From contig LR594585.1 of NCBI GenBank assembly GCA_901538445.1, positions 1,007,500 to 1,071,499 on the forward strand: a DNA stretch of 64,000 nt, in the 5' to 3' direction. A model generated the notes under the pieces. It ran no database searches. It saw only the letters and a program-made list of their open reading frames with translations, and was not told the origin of the DNA. This DNA is from Gemmataceae bacterium (GTDB lineage Bacteria; Planctomycetota; Planctomycetia; Gemmatales; Gemmataceae). Shown piece after piece: positions 16,229 through 26,037 of the stretch; the stretch's first letter is position 1; every line of letters begins with the position of its first letter. A program made the translations under genes and the position numbers.

Positions 16229-18184
16229 ATGACCACACGCTGGAGCGCGCCCGTTCTGGGGGCCGCGCTGTTCGCCCTCGCGGCCGGCTCCGACGCCTAC
16301 GGCGGCTACTTCGGCTCGACGAAGTACTCCGCCAGTTCCGCGCCCTGTAGCTGCGACCAGACCCACTTCTCGGGGGCCGGCGGGTGCCCCACCGAGACTG
16401 TGATGCGGCCGGTCACGAAGACCGTCTACGTCGAGGAGAAGCGGACCACGTACAAGACCGTGACCGAGACCGCGTACCGCCAGGTCAAGGAGACCGTGTG
16501 CAAGCCGGTCTGCGAGACCGTGATGAAGGAGGTCTGCGAGACCGTCACCAGGCCGGTCTACGAGACGTGCCAGAAGACGATCTCCGAGACCGTGTGCAAG
16601 CCGGTCTGCGAGACGGTGATGAAGGAGTGCAAGGAGACGGTCTGCGAGAAGGTGTGCGAGACCCTCTACAAGGACTGCGCCTTCACCGTGTGCAAGACGG
16701 TGTGCGACCCGGTCACCAAGGTTCACTGCTACCAGGTGTGCAAGCCGGTCTGCGAGACGCACATCAAGGAGTGCCCGCGGACCGTCTGCAAGCAGGTGTG
16801 CGAGACCCACTACAAGGACTGCGCCCAGACCGTCTGCACCCCGGTGTGCGAGACCGTCATGAAGGACTGCTCGCGGCTCGTGTGCAAGGACGTGACCGAG
16901 ACGGTCATGAAGGACGTGTGCAAGACGGTGTGCGAGCCCTGCACCACCATGAAGACGGTGTGCAAGAAGGTGCCCGTGACCGAGTGCGTCACCGAGTGCA
17001 AGCCCGGCAAGCTCCGGTGGGAGTGCGTCCCGGTGTACGAGTGCGTCGTGGACCCGTGCTCGTGCTGCACGGTCCAGAAGCAGGTCGGCACCAAGCGGCA
17101 ACTCGTCCGCGGCCCGAGCGAGAGCGTGACCCGCCAGGTCACCAAGACGGTGTCGGTGGTCGAGCAGGTGCCGGTCACCACGACCGTGACCAGGACCGTC
17201 ACCGAGAAGGTCCCGGTCACCGTGACCAAGAAGGTGCAGACGGTCGTGACCGAGAAGGTGCCGGTCACCGTCACCAAGAACGTGCAGACCACGAAGGTCG
17301 TGAAGGTGCCGTACACCGTCACCAAGAACGTGCAGGAGACCGTGATCGACAAGGTCCCGGTGACCACCAAGCGGAACGCCCTAGGCGCGTACGCCGACGC
17401 CTCGTCGCTGGCCGGTGACGCCGCGGCGGCGGCCGCCAAGGGGGCCGGCGTGGTCGGCGGCGGCGCGGCCGCCCTCGGCAACCCGAACGCCCCGACCTAC
17501 GACGCCGCGGCCCCGGGCCGGGTGTTCGTCGAGGGGCTCAAGGTCAACAAGGCGGTCACCGAGAACGTCACCAAGACGGTCCCGGTCACCGAGGTTCGCA
17601 AGGTGCCGTACACCGTCACCAAGATGGTCCCGAAGGAGGTCACCAAGATGGTGCCGACCCAGGTGACCAAGATGGTGCCGACCCAGGTGTGCCGCACGGT
17701 CGAGGTGAAGACCTGCCGCATGGTCACCGAGCAGGTGAAGAAGCTGGTCCCGACCCAGGTGACCAAGATGGTGCCAGAGGTGGTCACGAAGTGCGTCCCG
17801 TACACCGTGTGCCGCCAGGTCCCGGTCTGCACGACGGTGAAGGTGCCGAAGACCGTGACCGAGATGGTCCCGTGCGTGGTCGCCAAGCCGGCCAAGCCGT
17901 GCGACGCCTGCACCGGCCCGGCCAAGCCGTGCGACCCGTGCAAGGCGGCGGCCCCGGCCAAGGGGTGCGACGCCTGCAAGCCGGCCCCCGCCAAGGCCTG
18001 CGATTCGTGCGGCCCGGCGAAGGCCTGCGACACCTGCAAGCCGGCCTGTGCCTGCACCCCGAAGTCGCGGCCGATCCGCGACCTGTTCAGCAAGCTGTGC
18101 GCCGACCGCCTGGCGTGCAGCCCGTGCGACGCGGCCCCGTGCGACCCCTGCAAGCCGGCCCCGTGTGCCGCCCCCTGCAAGTGA
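16229..18184 (+). CDS. YTV-repeat cysteine-rich cell-envelope protein
   Basis: The product has 651 residues. The ATG follows AAGGAGG (16214-16220). It has an N-terminal signal peptide (VLGAALFALAAGSDA). The body is short repeats of the type ETVCKPVCETVMKE and VPYTVTKMVP, the YTV motif (PF07639) of planctomycete wall proteins. Part one (residues about 45-285) is a Cys-rich ladder. Part two (310-400, 460-560) is Thr/Val/Lys-rich and almost Cys-free. The tail is CDACKPAPAKACDSCG-like Cys-Pro-Lys repeats. Such proteins are thought to build disulfide-linked proteinaceous cell walls. A strong terminator follows. Confidence 0.92.
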   Translation: MTTRWSAPVLGAALFALAAGSDAYGGYFGSTKYSASSAPCSCDQTHFSGAGGCPTETVMRPVTKTVYVEEKRTTYKTVTETAYRQVKETVCKPVCETVMKEVCETVTRPVYETCQKTISETVCKPVCETVMKECKETVCEKVCETLYKDCAFTVCKTVCDPVTKVHCYQVCKPVCETHIKECPRTVCKQVCETHYKDCAQTVCTPVCETVMKDCSRLVCKDVTETVMKDVCKTVCEPCTTMKTVCKKVPVTECVTECKPGKLRWECVPVYECVVDPCSCCTVQKQVGTKRQLVRGPSESVTRQVTKTVSVVEQVPVTTTVTRTVTEKVPVTVTKKVQTVVTEKVPVTVTKNVQTTKVVKVPYTVTKNVQETVIDKVPVTTKRNALGAYADASSLAGDAAAAAAKGAGVVGGGAAALGNPNAPTYDAAAPGRVFVEGLKVNKAVTENVTKTVPVTEVRKVPYTVTKMVPKEVTKMVPTQVTKMVPTQVCRTVEVKTCRMVTEQVKKLVPTQVTKMVPEVVTKCVPYTVCRQVPVCTTVKVPKTVTEMVPCVVAKPAKPCDACTGPAKPCDPCKAAAPAKGCDACKPAPAKACDSCGPAKACDTCKPACACTPKSRPIRDLFSKLCADRLACSPCDAAPCDPCKPAPCAAPCK

Positions 18185-18208
18185 CGGCACGGCGGTTGCT
18201 AGGCCCGG

Positions 18209-18240
18209 AGCCCGCGGACCCGAGTCCGCGGGCTTTTCTG
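18209..18240 (+). terminator. Rho-independent terminator of the YTV gene
   Basis: AGCCCGCGGAC (18209-18219) pairs perfectly with 18224-18234 across a CCGA loop and is followed by TTTTCTGTTT, 25 bp after the stop codon. Confidence 0.85.
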
Positions 18241-18317
18241 TTTGAATCGGCCCGTCCGTGCGTTGTAGTCTGACGTCACCCGCTCGCGCGGCCCCGCACC
18301 TCCCCAGGAGACCGGTC

Positions 18318-19187
18318 ATGAAGCTCACCGCCCTCGCGCTCGCCCTCGTCTCGGCGGCCGCCCTGACCGCGACGACCCCGGCCCGCCCGGACCGCGCCCG
18401 GCCGCCGTGCTGCGCCACGAGCGCCGCCCCGGCCCCCGCGGTCGCCGCCCGGACCGTTCCGCACGCACCTGTGGAGCCATGCTCGGCCCCGCTCAGCCCC
18501 GTCTCGCAGGCGGCCGCCGAGCCCAAGGAGGAGCCGCTGCCCCCGGCCCCGAAGTCGGACCCGATGTCCAAGCACATCGAGGCCCCGAACCTCAAGGGCG
18601 TCATCATGGAGGTCCGCCCGGACAAGACGCGGCGGGTGATGATCGCGACCGAGGTGTGCCTCCGCGAGGGGCCGCTCGAAGTGTTCCTGTGCAAGAAGGG
18701 GACGAAGGAGCACGAGGCGATCCTCCGGTCCGACGTGGACGCCCAGAAGCTGCACGAACTGCTGCTGCTCACCGGGGCCGAGGCCGGGAAGCCGACGCAG
18801 TTCATCGACGCGAAGACCGAGACGCCCGCCTACAAGCCGGCGACCGGGACCAAGATGAAGGTGAGCGTCCACTACACGAAGGACGGCAAGACGCACACGC
18901 ACGCGGCCCAGGAGTGGGTGTGGGACCTGAAGAAGAAGGCCCCGATGCCCCACGGCTGGGTGTTCGCCGGCAGCATGATCATCACCGACCCCGACAACGG
19001 CAAGAAGTTCTACGGGGCCAACAGCGGCGACATCATCAGCATCTCGAACTTCCCGTTCTCGATGCTGGAGATTCCCGTTGAGATCTCGAAGGACGAAGCA
19101 CAGCTCACTTATGAGGCAAAGACCGAGAAGATCCCGGCGATCGGATCGAAAGTCTGGCTGATCCTCGAACCCACTCCTGCCTTCTAA
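18318..19187 (+). CDS. YdjY-domain secreted protein
   Basis: The product has 289 residues. ATG 18318 lies after CAGGAGACC. It has a signal peptide (MKLTALALALVSAAALTATTPA). Residues about 95-165 (IEAPNLKGVIMEVRPDKTRRVMI, LREGPLEVFLCKKGTKEHEAIL, LHELLLLTGAEAGKPTQF) match the YdjY family of planctomycete exported proteins of unknown role. The second half (KMKVSVHYTKDGKTH, EWVWDLKKKAPMPHGWVFAGSMI, ANSGDIISISNFPFSMLEIPVE) completes the domain. It is transcribed alone between two hairpin terminators. Confidence 0.82.
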   Translation: MKLTALALALVSAAALTATTPARPDRARPPCCATSAAPAPAVAARTVPHAPVEPCSAPLSPVSQAAAEPKEEPLPPAPKSDPMSKHIEAPNLKGVIMEVRPDKTRRVMIATEVCLREGPLEVFLCKKGTKEHEAILRSDVDAQKLHELLLLTGAEAGKPTQFIDAKTETPAYKPATGTKMKVSVHYTKDGKTHTHAAQEWVWDLKKKAPMPHGWVFAGSMIITDPDNGKKFYGANSGDIISISNFPFSMLEIPVEISKDEAQLTYEAKTEKIPAIGSKVWLILEPTPAF

Positions 19188-19396
19188 TTAGGCATATTGC
19201 GTAATTTGTAGCTCGATATGTAATCGAAATAGGCAGTCGAAAATCGAGCATTCACGCCTCGATTCTGGGCATGGAGCATGATACTTCGTCGCTACTGATT
19301 TTCAGCAAACGACTTGTGATCTCGGGATGCCGTTTTTTTTGCCTCGCAGCCACTTCTGGCACTACTCGTGCTTTCTTCTTGTACGGCGAGAGCCTA

Positions 19397-19441
19397 AGCC
19401 GGTCTGCTGACGAAGGGAGAGGTCGTCAGCAGGCCGGCTTT
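19397..19441 (+). terminator. Intrinsic terminator 210 bp after the YdjY gene
   Basis: A 17-bp stem with one G-T pair (19397-19413 with 19423-19439, AGCCGGTCTGCTGACGA) is followed by TTTGTATTTCTC. It sits in an AT-richer 460-bp gap (19188-19646) with no convincing gene. The transcript may be the YdjY mRNA or a short RNA starting in the gap. Confidence 0.7.
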
Positions 19442-19646
19442 GTATTTCTCGCTCACATTACGCCACAACATCGACGCACGACATCACTTCCGTGCGGTGC
19501 TCCGACCGCGGATCGCTCAGGCTAACCAACCCGAGACCATTGTTGCAATTTTCCTCGGGCCGGCTCATCGCAGTTTCATGTGGAGTGGGGTATAGGTAGT
19601 GGGCCTGCCCCACGCGGAACGGACGTTCCGATCGGAGGACACTCCC

Positions 19647-20579
19647 GTGTCATCCCCCCACCTGGCCTCGTTCTTCCCCGCCGCCTGCGCCGGCCTCGGC
19701 CTGTTCCTCGTCGGCGTCGCGAACCTCCTGCTCCTGGGCCGGGGCGCGGTCGTGCGCGTCGCGGCGACCGTTGCGGCGCTTGCCGCGGCGGTCGGGGCCG
19801 CGGTCCTGCTCGACCAACCGGGTGCGGTCGCGACCGCCGCGGTGCTGCTCGGCACGGGACTGGTGCCGGTGCTGGCGCTCGGCCACCCGCGGGTCGCGGC
19901 CGCCGCGGCTCGGACCGTCGTCGCGAGCCACCACCCGGCCGCCCGGTACGGGTCGCTCGCCGCGGCGGGCATCGTCTCCGCGGTCGGGGCCGTGGCCCTC
20001 TTCGACCGGGCCGACGAGCGGGCGAAGGCCCAGTCGATGGCCGACATGAACGTGGTCCTGGGGGCGCGGCCGTCGGTCCCCTCGGAGCGCGCACGGGCCG
20101 CGACCGACCGGGGCACGCCAGTAGTCCTGCGGGAGCCGGTGGCGGCGGCCGCGCCGGAAGGGGCCGACCCGGCGACGAGCGAGGAGCGGTTCCTGGCCTC
20201 GGCCCAGTTGAGCGACCAGATCATCCGCCGCGGGTGCGGGGGCGCGGAGACGAACTGCCACGGGTGGGTGTTCACCGGGGGCCGGTTCCGCCTGTCGGGC
20301 GACGACGTGGTGGTGATCCTGGCCGAGAACGGGTACCGCGAGGTCGCGACCCCCGCGCCCGGCGACGCGGTCGTGTACCGCAAGAACGGGGCGGTCACGC
20401 ACACGGGCGTGGTGCGGTACGTGACCCCGGGCGAGCCGGTCATGATCGAGAGCAAGTGGGGCGACCTGGGGGTGTTCCTCCACGCCGCCGACCGCTCCCC
20501 GTACGGGACCGACCTCACCTACCACCGCAGCGACCGCCGCGGCCACACGCTCCAGGGGCTGATCGGGCCGATGCAGTAG
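19647..20579 (+). CDS. Membrane-anchored protein with NlpC/P60-like C-terminal domain
   Basis: The product has 310 residues. I chose the GTG start at 19647 because CGGAGGA sits 8 bp upstream. Residues 1-125 hold about four hydrophobic segments (FFPAACAGLGLFLVGVANLLLL and following). The C-terminal domain (from about 195) contains ETNCHGWVFTGGRF, ILAENGYREVATPAPGDAVVYR and AVTHTGVVRYV, then MIESKWGDLGVFLHAADRSPYG. A Cys followed by His about 60 residues later in this setting fits the papain-like NlpC/P60 or CHAP amidase fold, facing the envelope. I infer hydrolase activity from this layout alone. Confidence 0.7.
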   Translation: MSSPHLASFFPAACAGLGLFLVGVANLLLLGRGAVVRVAATVAALAAAVGAAVLLDQPGAVATAAVLLGTGLVPVLALGHPRVAAAAARTVVASHHPAARYGSLAAAGIVSAVGAVALFDRADERAKAQSMADMNVVLGARPSVPSERARAATDRGTPVVLREPVAAAAPEGADPATSEERFLASAQLSDQIIRRGCGGAETNCHGWVFTGGRFRLSGDDVVVILAENGYREVATPAPGDAVVYRKNGAVTHTGVVRYVTPGEPVMIESKWGDLGVFLHAADRSPYGTDLTYHRSDRRGHTLQGLIGPMQ

Positions 20580-20588
20580 CCCGCGGCG

Positions 20589-22442
20589 TCACCCGGCCCC
20601 GGTGCCGTCGGCGCCGTCGAGGTGCAGGTGCGGGGCCACGCCGCCCTTGCCGCCGCCGCGGAGTTCGATGACGCGGTCGGCCCGGCCCTGTGTGAGGAAC
20701 GCGGTCAGGTCCACGCCCATCTCCTTGAGCGCCGCGAGGTGCTGGCGGGTGCGCTCGTCGGCCTGCCGGCGGACCTCGATCTCGGCTTCCGCGTCTCGCC
20801 GCCGCTGCTCGCGGTTCGCGTTCCGCTCGGCCTCCTTGGTCCGCATCTCGGCCTCCTGCCGCTTCTGGGCGAGTTCGATCTCGGTCTGCACCTCGACGGC
20901 CTGCTCGGTGCGGCGGCTCGTCGCCCGGTTCATCTGCGCCCGGAGCTTGTAGTCCTCCAGCCCCTGGGCCTGCTCCTCGGTGGCGCGTTCGAGCTGGAGC
21001 TTGGTGCGGGCCTCGATGGCCTGGTCGTGCATCGCCTGAAGCCGGTCCGGCGCGCCGTACCCGCGGTACACCACCTTGTTGATGCGGTACCCGTTCTGCG
21101 CCGCCCGCACGGTGAGCTGCCGGTACGTCTCCAGCTCGTTGAGCCGGCCCGTGTCCTTCTTGAACTCGTCGAACGTCCGCTGGCCGCAGAAGTCCACCAC
21201 GTCGGAGGTCGCGGCGTTGATGAAGTCGCCGATCGGGTCGTGGGTCGCTTCGAGCATGCGGTCGATGTCGGTCAGCTCGAAGAACATCATGAGCTTGATG
21301 GTGAGCACCGCGTCGTCGGCGGTGCGGACGTCGGTGACGTCGTGGTACATCTGGTCGGGCATGAGCCAGAGCTTCTGGAACACGAGCCCCTTGGCGACCT
21401 TCTTCGCGCCCTGCGAGCCGCCGTCGGACCCGTGCCACGCGAACGTGTGGAGCCACTCGCCGGGGGCCGGGACGAACAGCATCGGGCCGTGAACGATGCG
21501 GCGCGAGATCGCCTCGGCCCCGGCCGGCCGCGAGTACACGATGACCGCTTCCTTCGCCGCGAGCTGGAGCGCGTCCTGCCGGGCGACCGTCTCGTGGACG
21601 CGGGGGTCGAACCAGACGTCGGTGGGGCCGACGAGGTGCTCCTGGCGGCCGTCGCGGAACCGGACGATGAGGAACTCGCCGGGGTGCGCGACGAAGTGCC
21701 GCATCCGCTCGAACCGCTTGCCCCACGCCCACACCCGCTTCGGCCCGACGACCACCTCCATGCGGCCGTCCGTGTGGATCGCGAGGGCGCGCTGTCCTTC
21801 TTCGACGGTGTAGTGCCACATGGTTCGCGTCCCGTAGTCCGGTGTCGTGTCTTCGCCGACTTCCGCCGCCGCGCTGCGTAACTGCCGTTCGAGGTCGATC
21901 TCGCCGTCGATGCCCTTGAGCCCCTTGCGAAACTCGACCACCGAGCGGCCGACCCCGCCGGCCCCCCGCAGCATGAGGTCGAGCCGTGGGGCGCTGACGG
22001 CCTGCTTCATGCGCCGCTGTGCCGGGACCGCGCCGCTCATCGTGTCAACCACCGACGGCGCTTCATCGTGATCGCCGAACGCGATGGCGGAGTCGGTTAA
22101 CTCCATCAGCATCGAATCGACGGACTCCGACTGCGTGCGCCCATAGTGGCGGTTGATCGCGGTCAGGATGGCGTATGCGGGGTATGCGACGAGGCGGATG
22201 TCCTTGTTCAGGACGAACGAGAGCTTGTCGCGGAGCATGACGTCCGAGGCGTTGACCGCGGCGACGTGGAGCGTGCGGCCGTCGAGCTTGAGCGGGAGGA
22301 CGAGGTTCTCGCGGCAGACCGACTCGGGAACCAGTTCGAGCACGGCCCGCGGCGGGTTCAACGCGGGCGCGTCGGCGGGGGCCTGCTGGTCCTCCTCCGC
22401 GAGGTGCTGCGCGCCCTGCCGCTGGATGAGCTTGGGGATCAT
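20589..22442 (-). CDS. GspE N-terminal domain fused to an SPFH/vault-like protein
   Basis: The product has about 617 residues. I prefer the ATG at 22442 over the GTG two codons earlier because GAGG lies 5 bp upstream. Residues 25-110 (VLELVPESVCRENLVLPLKLDGRTLHVAA, LSFVLNKDIRLVAY, AILTAINRHYG) match the MshEN/GspE N-terminal domain, a cyclic-di-GMP-binding fold in type II and IV secretion ATPases. No ATPase follows. Residues about 215-450 (EEGQRALAIHTDGRMEVVVGPKRVW, FRDGRQEHLVGPTDVWFDP, VLTIKLMMFFELTD) look like SPFH/band-7 or major-vault-protein shoulder domains. Residues 480-590 are a charged coiled coil. No membrane segment is seen. It may be a ring-forming scaffold. Confidence 0.72.
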   Translation of the reverse strand: MIPKLIQRQGAQHLAEEDQQAPADAPALNPPRAVLELVPESVCRENLVLPLKLDGRTLHVAAVNASDVMLRDKLSFVLNKDIRLVAYPAYAILTAINRHYGRTQSESVDSMLMELTDSAIAFGDHDEAPSVVDTMSGAVPAQRRMKQAVSAPRLDLMLRGAGGVGRSVVEFRKGLKGIDGEIDLERQLRSAAAEVGEDTTPDYGTRTMWHYTVEEGQRALAIHTDGRMEVVVGPKRVWAWGKRFERMRHFVAHPGEFLIVRFRDGRQEHLVGPTDVWFDPRVHETVARQDALQLAAKEAVIVYSRPAGAEAISRRIVHGPMLFVPAPGEWLHTFAWHGSDGGSQGAKKVAKGLVFQKLWLMPDQMYHDVTDVRTADDAVLTIKLMMFFELTDIDRMLEATHDPIGDFINAATSDVVDFCGQRTFDEFKKDTGRLNELETYRQLTVRAAQNGYRINKVVYRGYGAPDRLQAMHDQAIEARTKLQLERATEEQAQGLEDYKLRAQMNRATSRRTEQAVEVQTEIELAQKRQEAEMRTKEAERNANREQRRRDAEAEIEVRRQADERTRQHLAALKEMGVDLTAFLTQGRADRVIELRGGGKGGVAPHLHLDGADGTGAG

Positions 22443-22466
22443 GGCCACCTCAGCCGAGCCGACCCG

Positions 22467-22530
22467 GGCGAGCCGCGTCAGTGATGACGCGGGTCAGCGT
22501 TCACCCGTGTGTTGACACACACGGCTCGCC
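22467..22530. repeat. REP-like inverted pair, GGCGAGCC type, hybrid interior
   Basis: Two 28-bp units face each other (22467-22494 and 22503-22530) with an 8-base gap. The outer eight bases (GGCGAGCC) and the GGGT end are conserved. The left interior hairpin is CGCGTCA-GTGA-TGACGCG, the right one is CGTGTG/CACACG, so the two halves differ inside. It lies between the SPFH gene and trpB. Confidence 0.82.
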
Positions 22531-22543
22531 CAAGAAACGACAA

Positions 22544-23761
<1,218 letters not shown>

Positions 23762-24194
23762 GGGGAGGCGTCCGTGGTGTTCACGCGGAAGAACCGGCAC
23801 CGTTTGTTGTGTCAGGTGCGCCCGGCGAGTTCAAGGCGACCGCGGGCTTTGGCGGGCGCAACAGCGTTCGCGGTACGGCAACGGCGTTGAACAGATATTG
23901 CCCTCGTGCCCCGCCCGGCGTGTCCAAACTCTGTTCGATGTCGCGGGGCACGGCGCGGGGCGTGCGGTGGTGCGCAGCGGACGAAGGAGAGCGGCACCGG
24001 AGCCCTCGCGAGCCTGGAATTCCAGTCGCTTGAGCCGCGGCGATCGGGAATCGCGGCCCGCCTAATCCGCCCGGCACCGGATTCGCCTTGAGTCCCCGAG
24101 TCCGCCCGGAACCGCCGACCACTTCGTCCGTGTCCACCCGGGGCGGCCCGCAACTTCACCCCTCCGCCAGGTCGGCGCGCCAAGGAGACACCCG

Positions 24195-25799
24195 ATGAGC
24201 GAGAGCAAACCGGTACCGGCCGCGGCGGCGGTGATTCGCCGCCTGGACCACGCCGAGGAGACCGCTCAGGAGCGGTTGATGCGGAAGCACGTCCCCGCGT
24301 GGGTCATCAGCGGGGCGGTCCACGTCGGCGTGATCGCCCTCCTGATCCTGATGTTCGGCTCGCGAGGGGCCGAGGCCCGACTGTCCGAGAAGATCATCGC
24401 CACGAGCGTCGAGAACGAGGAAGAGGCACCCGAGGTGGACCTGACGAACGAGGACATCGGCCTCGATTCGAACCTCGAAGCGGCGCTCCCGGAGATCGAC
24501 CGCATCGACCAGCAGACGGTGGACGCGGCCGTCACCGCGGACAACCTCGGCCAGCCGGACGTTCCGGAGGTGGACGTTGCCGCGCTGGCCCCGCCGGGGC
24601 TCGCCCTGAACGACGCGTCCGCCCCGGGCGTGGACGGCGCGGCGGGCGATGTGATGAGCGGGAGCGGCGGCGGGGGCGGGCAGACGTTCGCGTCGTTCCC
24701 GGGCCGCAGCGGGGCCACCAAGAGCAAGTTGCTCCGCGAGGGCGGCGGCAACGAGGCCAGCGAGCGGGCGGTGGCGCTCGGGCTGGCGTGGCTCGCCCGG
24801 CAGCAGAAGCAGGACGGCGGGTGGACGTACGACGGGAGCAGCAAGGACGAACGGGTCGCGGCGACCGGGATGGCGCTGCTCCCGTTCCTCGCCGCCGGCG
24901 AGACCCACCAGCGGGGCAAGCGGTACCAGAAGACGGTCGCCAGCGGGCTCCAGTTCCTGCTCCGCAACTGCCCGCTGTCCGGGAACAACGCGGGCCGCAT
25001 GTCGGGCAACATGTACGCCCACGCGATCGGCGCGCTGGCGCTGTGCGAGGCCTACGGCATGACCCGGGACCGCGGGCTGCTCCTCGCGGCGGGCCAGGCG
25101 GCCATCAACCACATCGTTCGCGCCCAGGCGGCCAACGGGAGCTGGGGCTACTCCCCCGGGTCCGCCGGCGACACGTCGATCGTCGGGTGGCAGCTCCAGG
25201 CGCTCAAGGCCGCCATACTGGGCAAGGACATCGTGGTCCCCGCGGCGACGATGAAGAAGGCGGTGGACTTCCTGAACCTGGCCGGGGCCGGGAGCCGCAA
25301 GGCCATGTACGGGTACGCCGACAACGCCGGGGCCGCCCCGGGCACGTCGCTCACCGCCGTCGGCCTGCTGAGCCGGTACTACATCGACGGGTGGGGGCCG
25401 GACAACGCGGGCATGGCCGAGGGCGTGACCGGGCTCATGAAGAAGGCCCCGGTGAAGACCGCCGCGGTCCCCAAGATGTACTTCTACTACTACGCCACGC
25501 AGGTCGTCCACTTCTTCGAGGGCGACGAGTGGCGGACCTGGAACGAGGGGCCGAAGGGGGCCGACGGGGTCCGCAAGGGCGGCATGCGGGACTGGCTCGT
25601 CGGCGTCCAGGTCAAGAAGGACGGCCCGAACCTGGGCAGCTTCGACCCGGACGGCGACTGGATCGGCCGGAGCTGCGGCCGCCTCGGCACCACGGCGATG
25701 TGCCTCCTCACGCTGGAGGTGTACTACCGCAACCTGCCGCTGTACAAGCGGGCCAGCGCCGGCGACGGGGCCATCCAGATCCTCGAAGGCGCGAAGTGA
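24195..25799 (+). CDS. Membrane-anchored prenyltransferase/squalene-oxidase repeat protein
   Basis: The product has 534 residues; AAGGAG lies 9 bp before the ATG. One transmembrane segment (AWVISGAVHVGVIALLILMFG, about 36-55) is followed by an acidic, Pro/Ala/Gly-rich linker. Then comes an alpha-toroid region: ALGLAWLARQQKQDGGWTYDGSS, ALLPFLAAGETHQ, AINHIVRAQAANGSWGYSPGS and TAMCLLTLEVYYRNLPLYKR. These QDGGW-type repeats are shared with squalene cyclases, but the enzymatic DxDD motif is not evident, so it is probably not a cyclase. Such proteins are very common in planctomycetes, and their function is unknown. Confidence 0.85.
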   Translation: MSESKPVPAAAAVIRRLDHAEETAQERLMRKHVPAWVISGAVHVGVIALLILMFGSRGAEARLSEKIIATSVENEEEAPEVDLTNEDIGLDSNLEAALPEIDRIDQQTVDAAVTADNLGQPDVPEVDVAALAPPGLALNDASAPGVDGAAGDVMSGSGGGGGQTFASFPGRSGATKSKLLREGGGNEASERAVALGLAWLARQQKQDGGWTYDGSSKDERVAATGMALLPFLAAGETHQRGKRYQKTVASGLQFLLRNCPLSGNNAGRMSGNMYAHAIGALALCEAYGMTRDRGLLLAAGQAAINHIVRAQAANGSWGYSPGSAGDTSIVGWQLQALKAAILGKDIVVPAATMKKAVDFLNLAGAGSRKAMYGYADNAGAAPGTSLTAVGLLSRYYIDGWGPDNAGMAEGVTGLMKKAPVKTAAVPKMYFYYYATQVVHFFEGDEWRTWNEGPKGADGVRKGGMRDWLVGVQVKKDGPNLGSFDPDGDWIGRSCGRLGTTAMCLLTLEVYYRNLPLYKRASAGDGAIQILEGAK

Positions 25800-25854
25800 G
25801 CCCGCACCGCAGGGCGACGCAGTGTTTCACAGTCGGTGGTTTGGGTTGTGAAGC

Positions 25855-25932
25855 CACCCCCTCGCTGGCGCTCAGGGTTCGCCACGAAGTTGCACAGCGT
25901 CTTGGCGAACCCTGAGCGCCAGCGAGGGGGTG
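25855..25932. repeat. REP-like inverted pair, GGCGAAC type, reversed arrangement
   Basis: 29-bp perfect arms (25855-25883 and 25904-25932) and a 20-base loop. Here the CACCCCC ends face outward and GGCGAAC faces the loop, opposite to the copy at 15838-15905, though the unit is nearly identical. Confidence 0.85.
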
Positions 25933-26037
25933 CCCCTGGCCCAGATTCAATCTCTGCGTACCCCTGGCCCGCACCGGGTTCGGGTGTGATCGCGCCCGGC
26001 CGGCTGGTAGAATCCCCTCACCGCCGCGGGGGGAGCC

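Noticed and set aside
15755-17101. 448-codon minus-strand frame with His/Leu/Ala/Asp repeats opposite the YTV gene
   Set aside because: The repetitiveness mirrors the YTV repeat on the other strand. The signal peptide, RBS and terminator all support the plus strand.
19271-19525. 84-codon plus-strand frame in the gap after the YdjY gene
   Set aside because: It runs through the 17-bp terminator hairpin at 19397-19441 and has no RBS or family. I treat the gap as non-coding.
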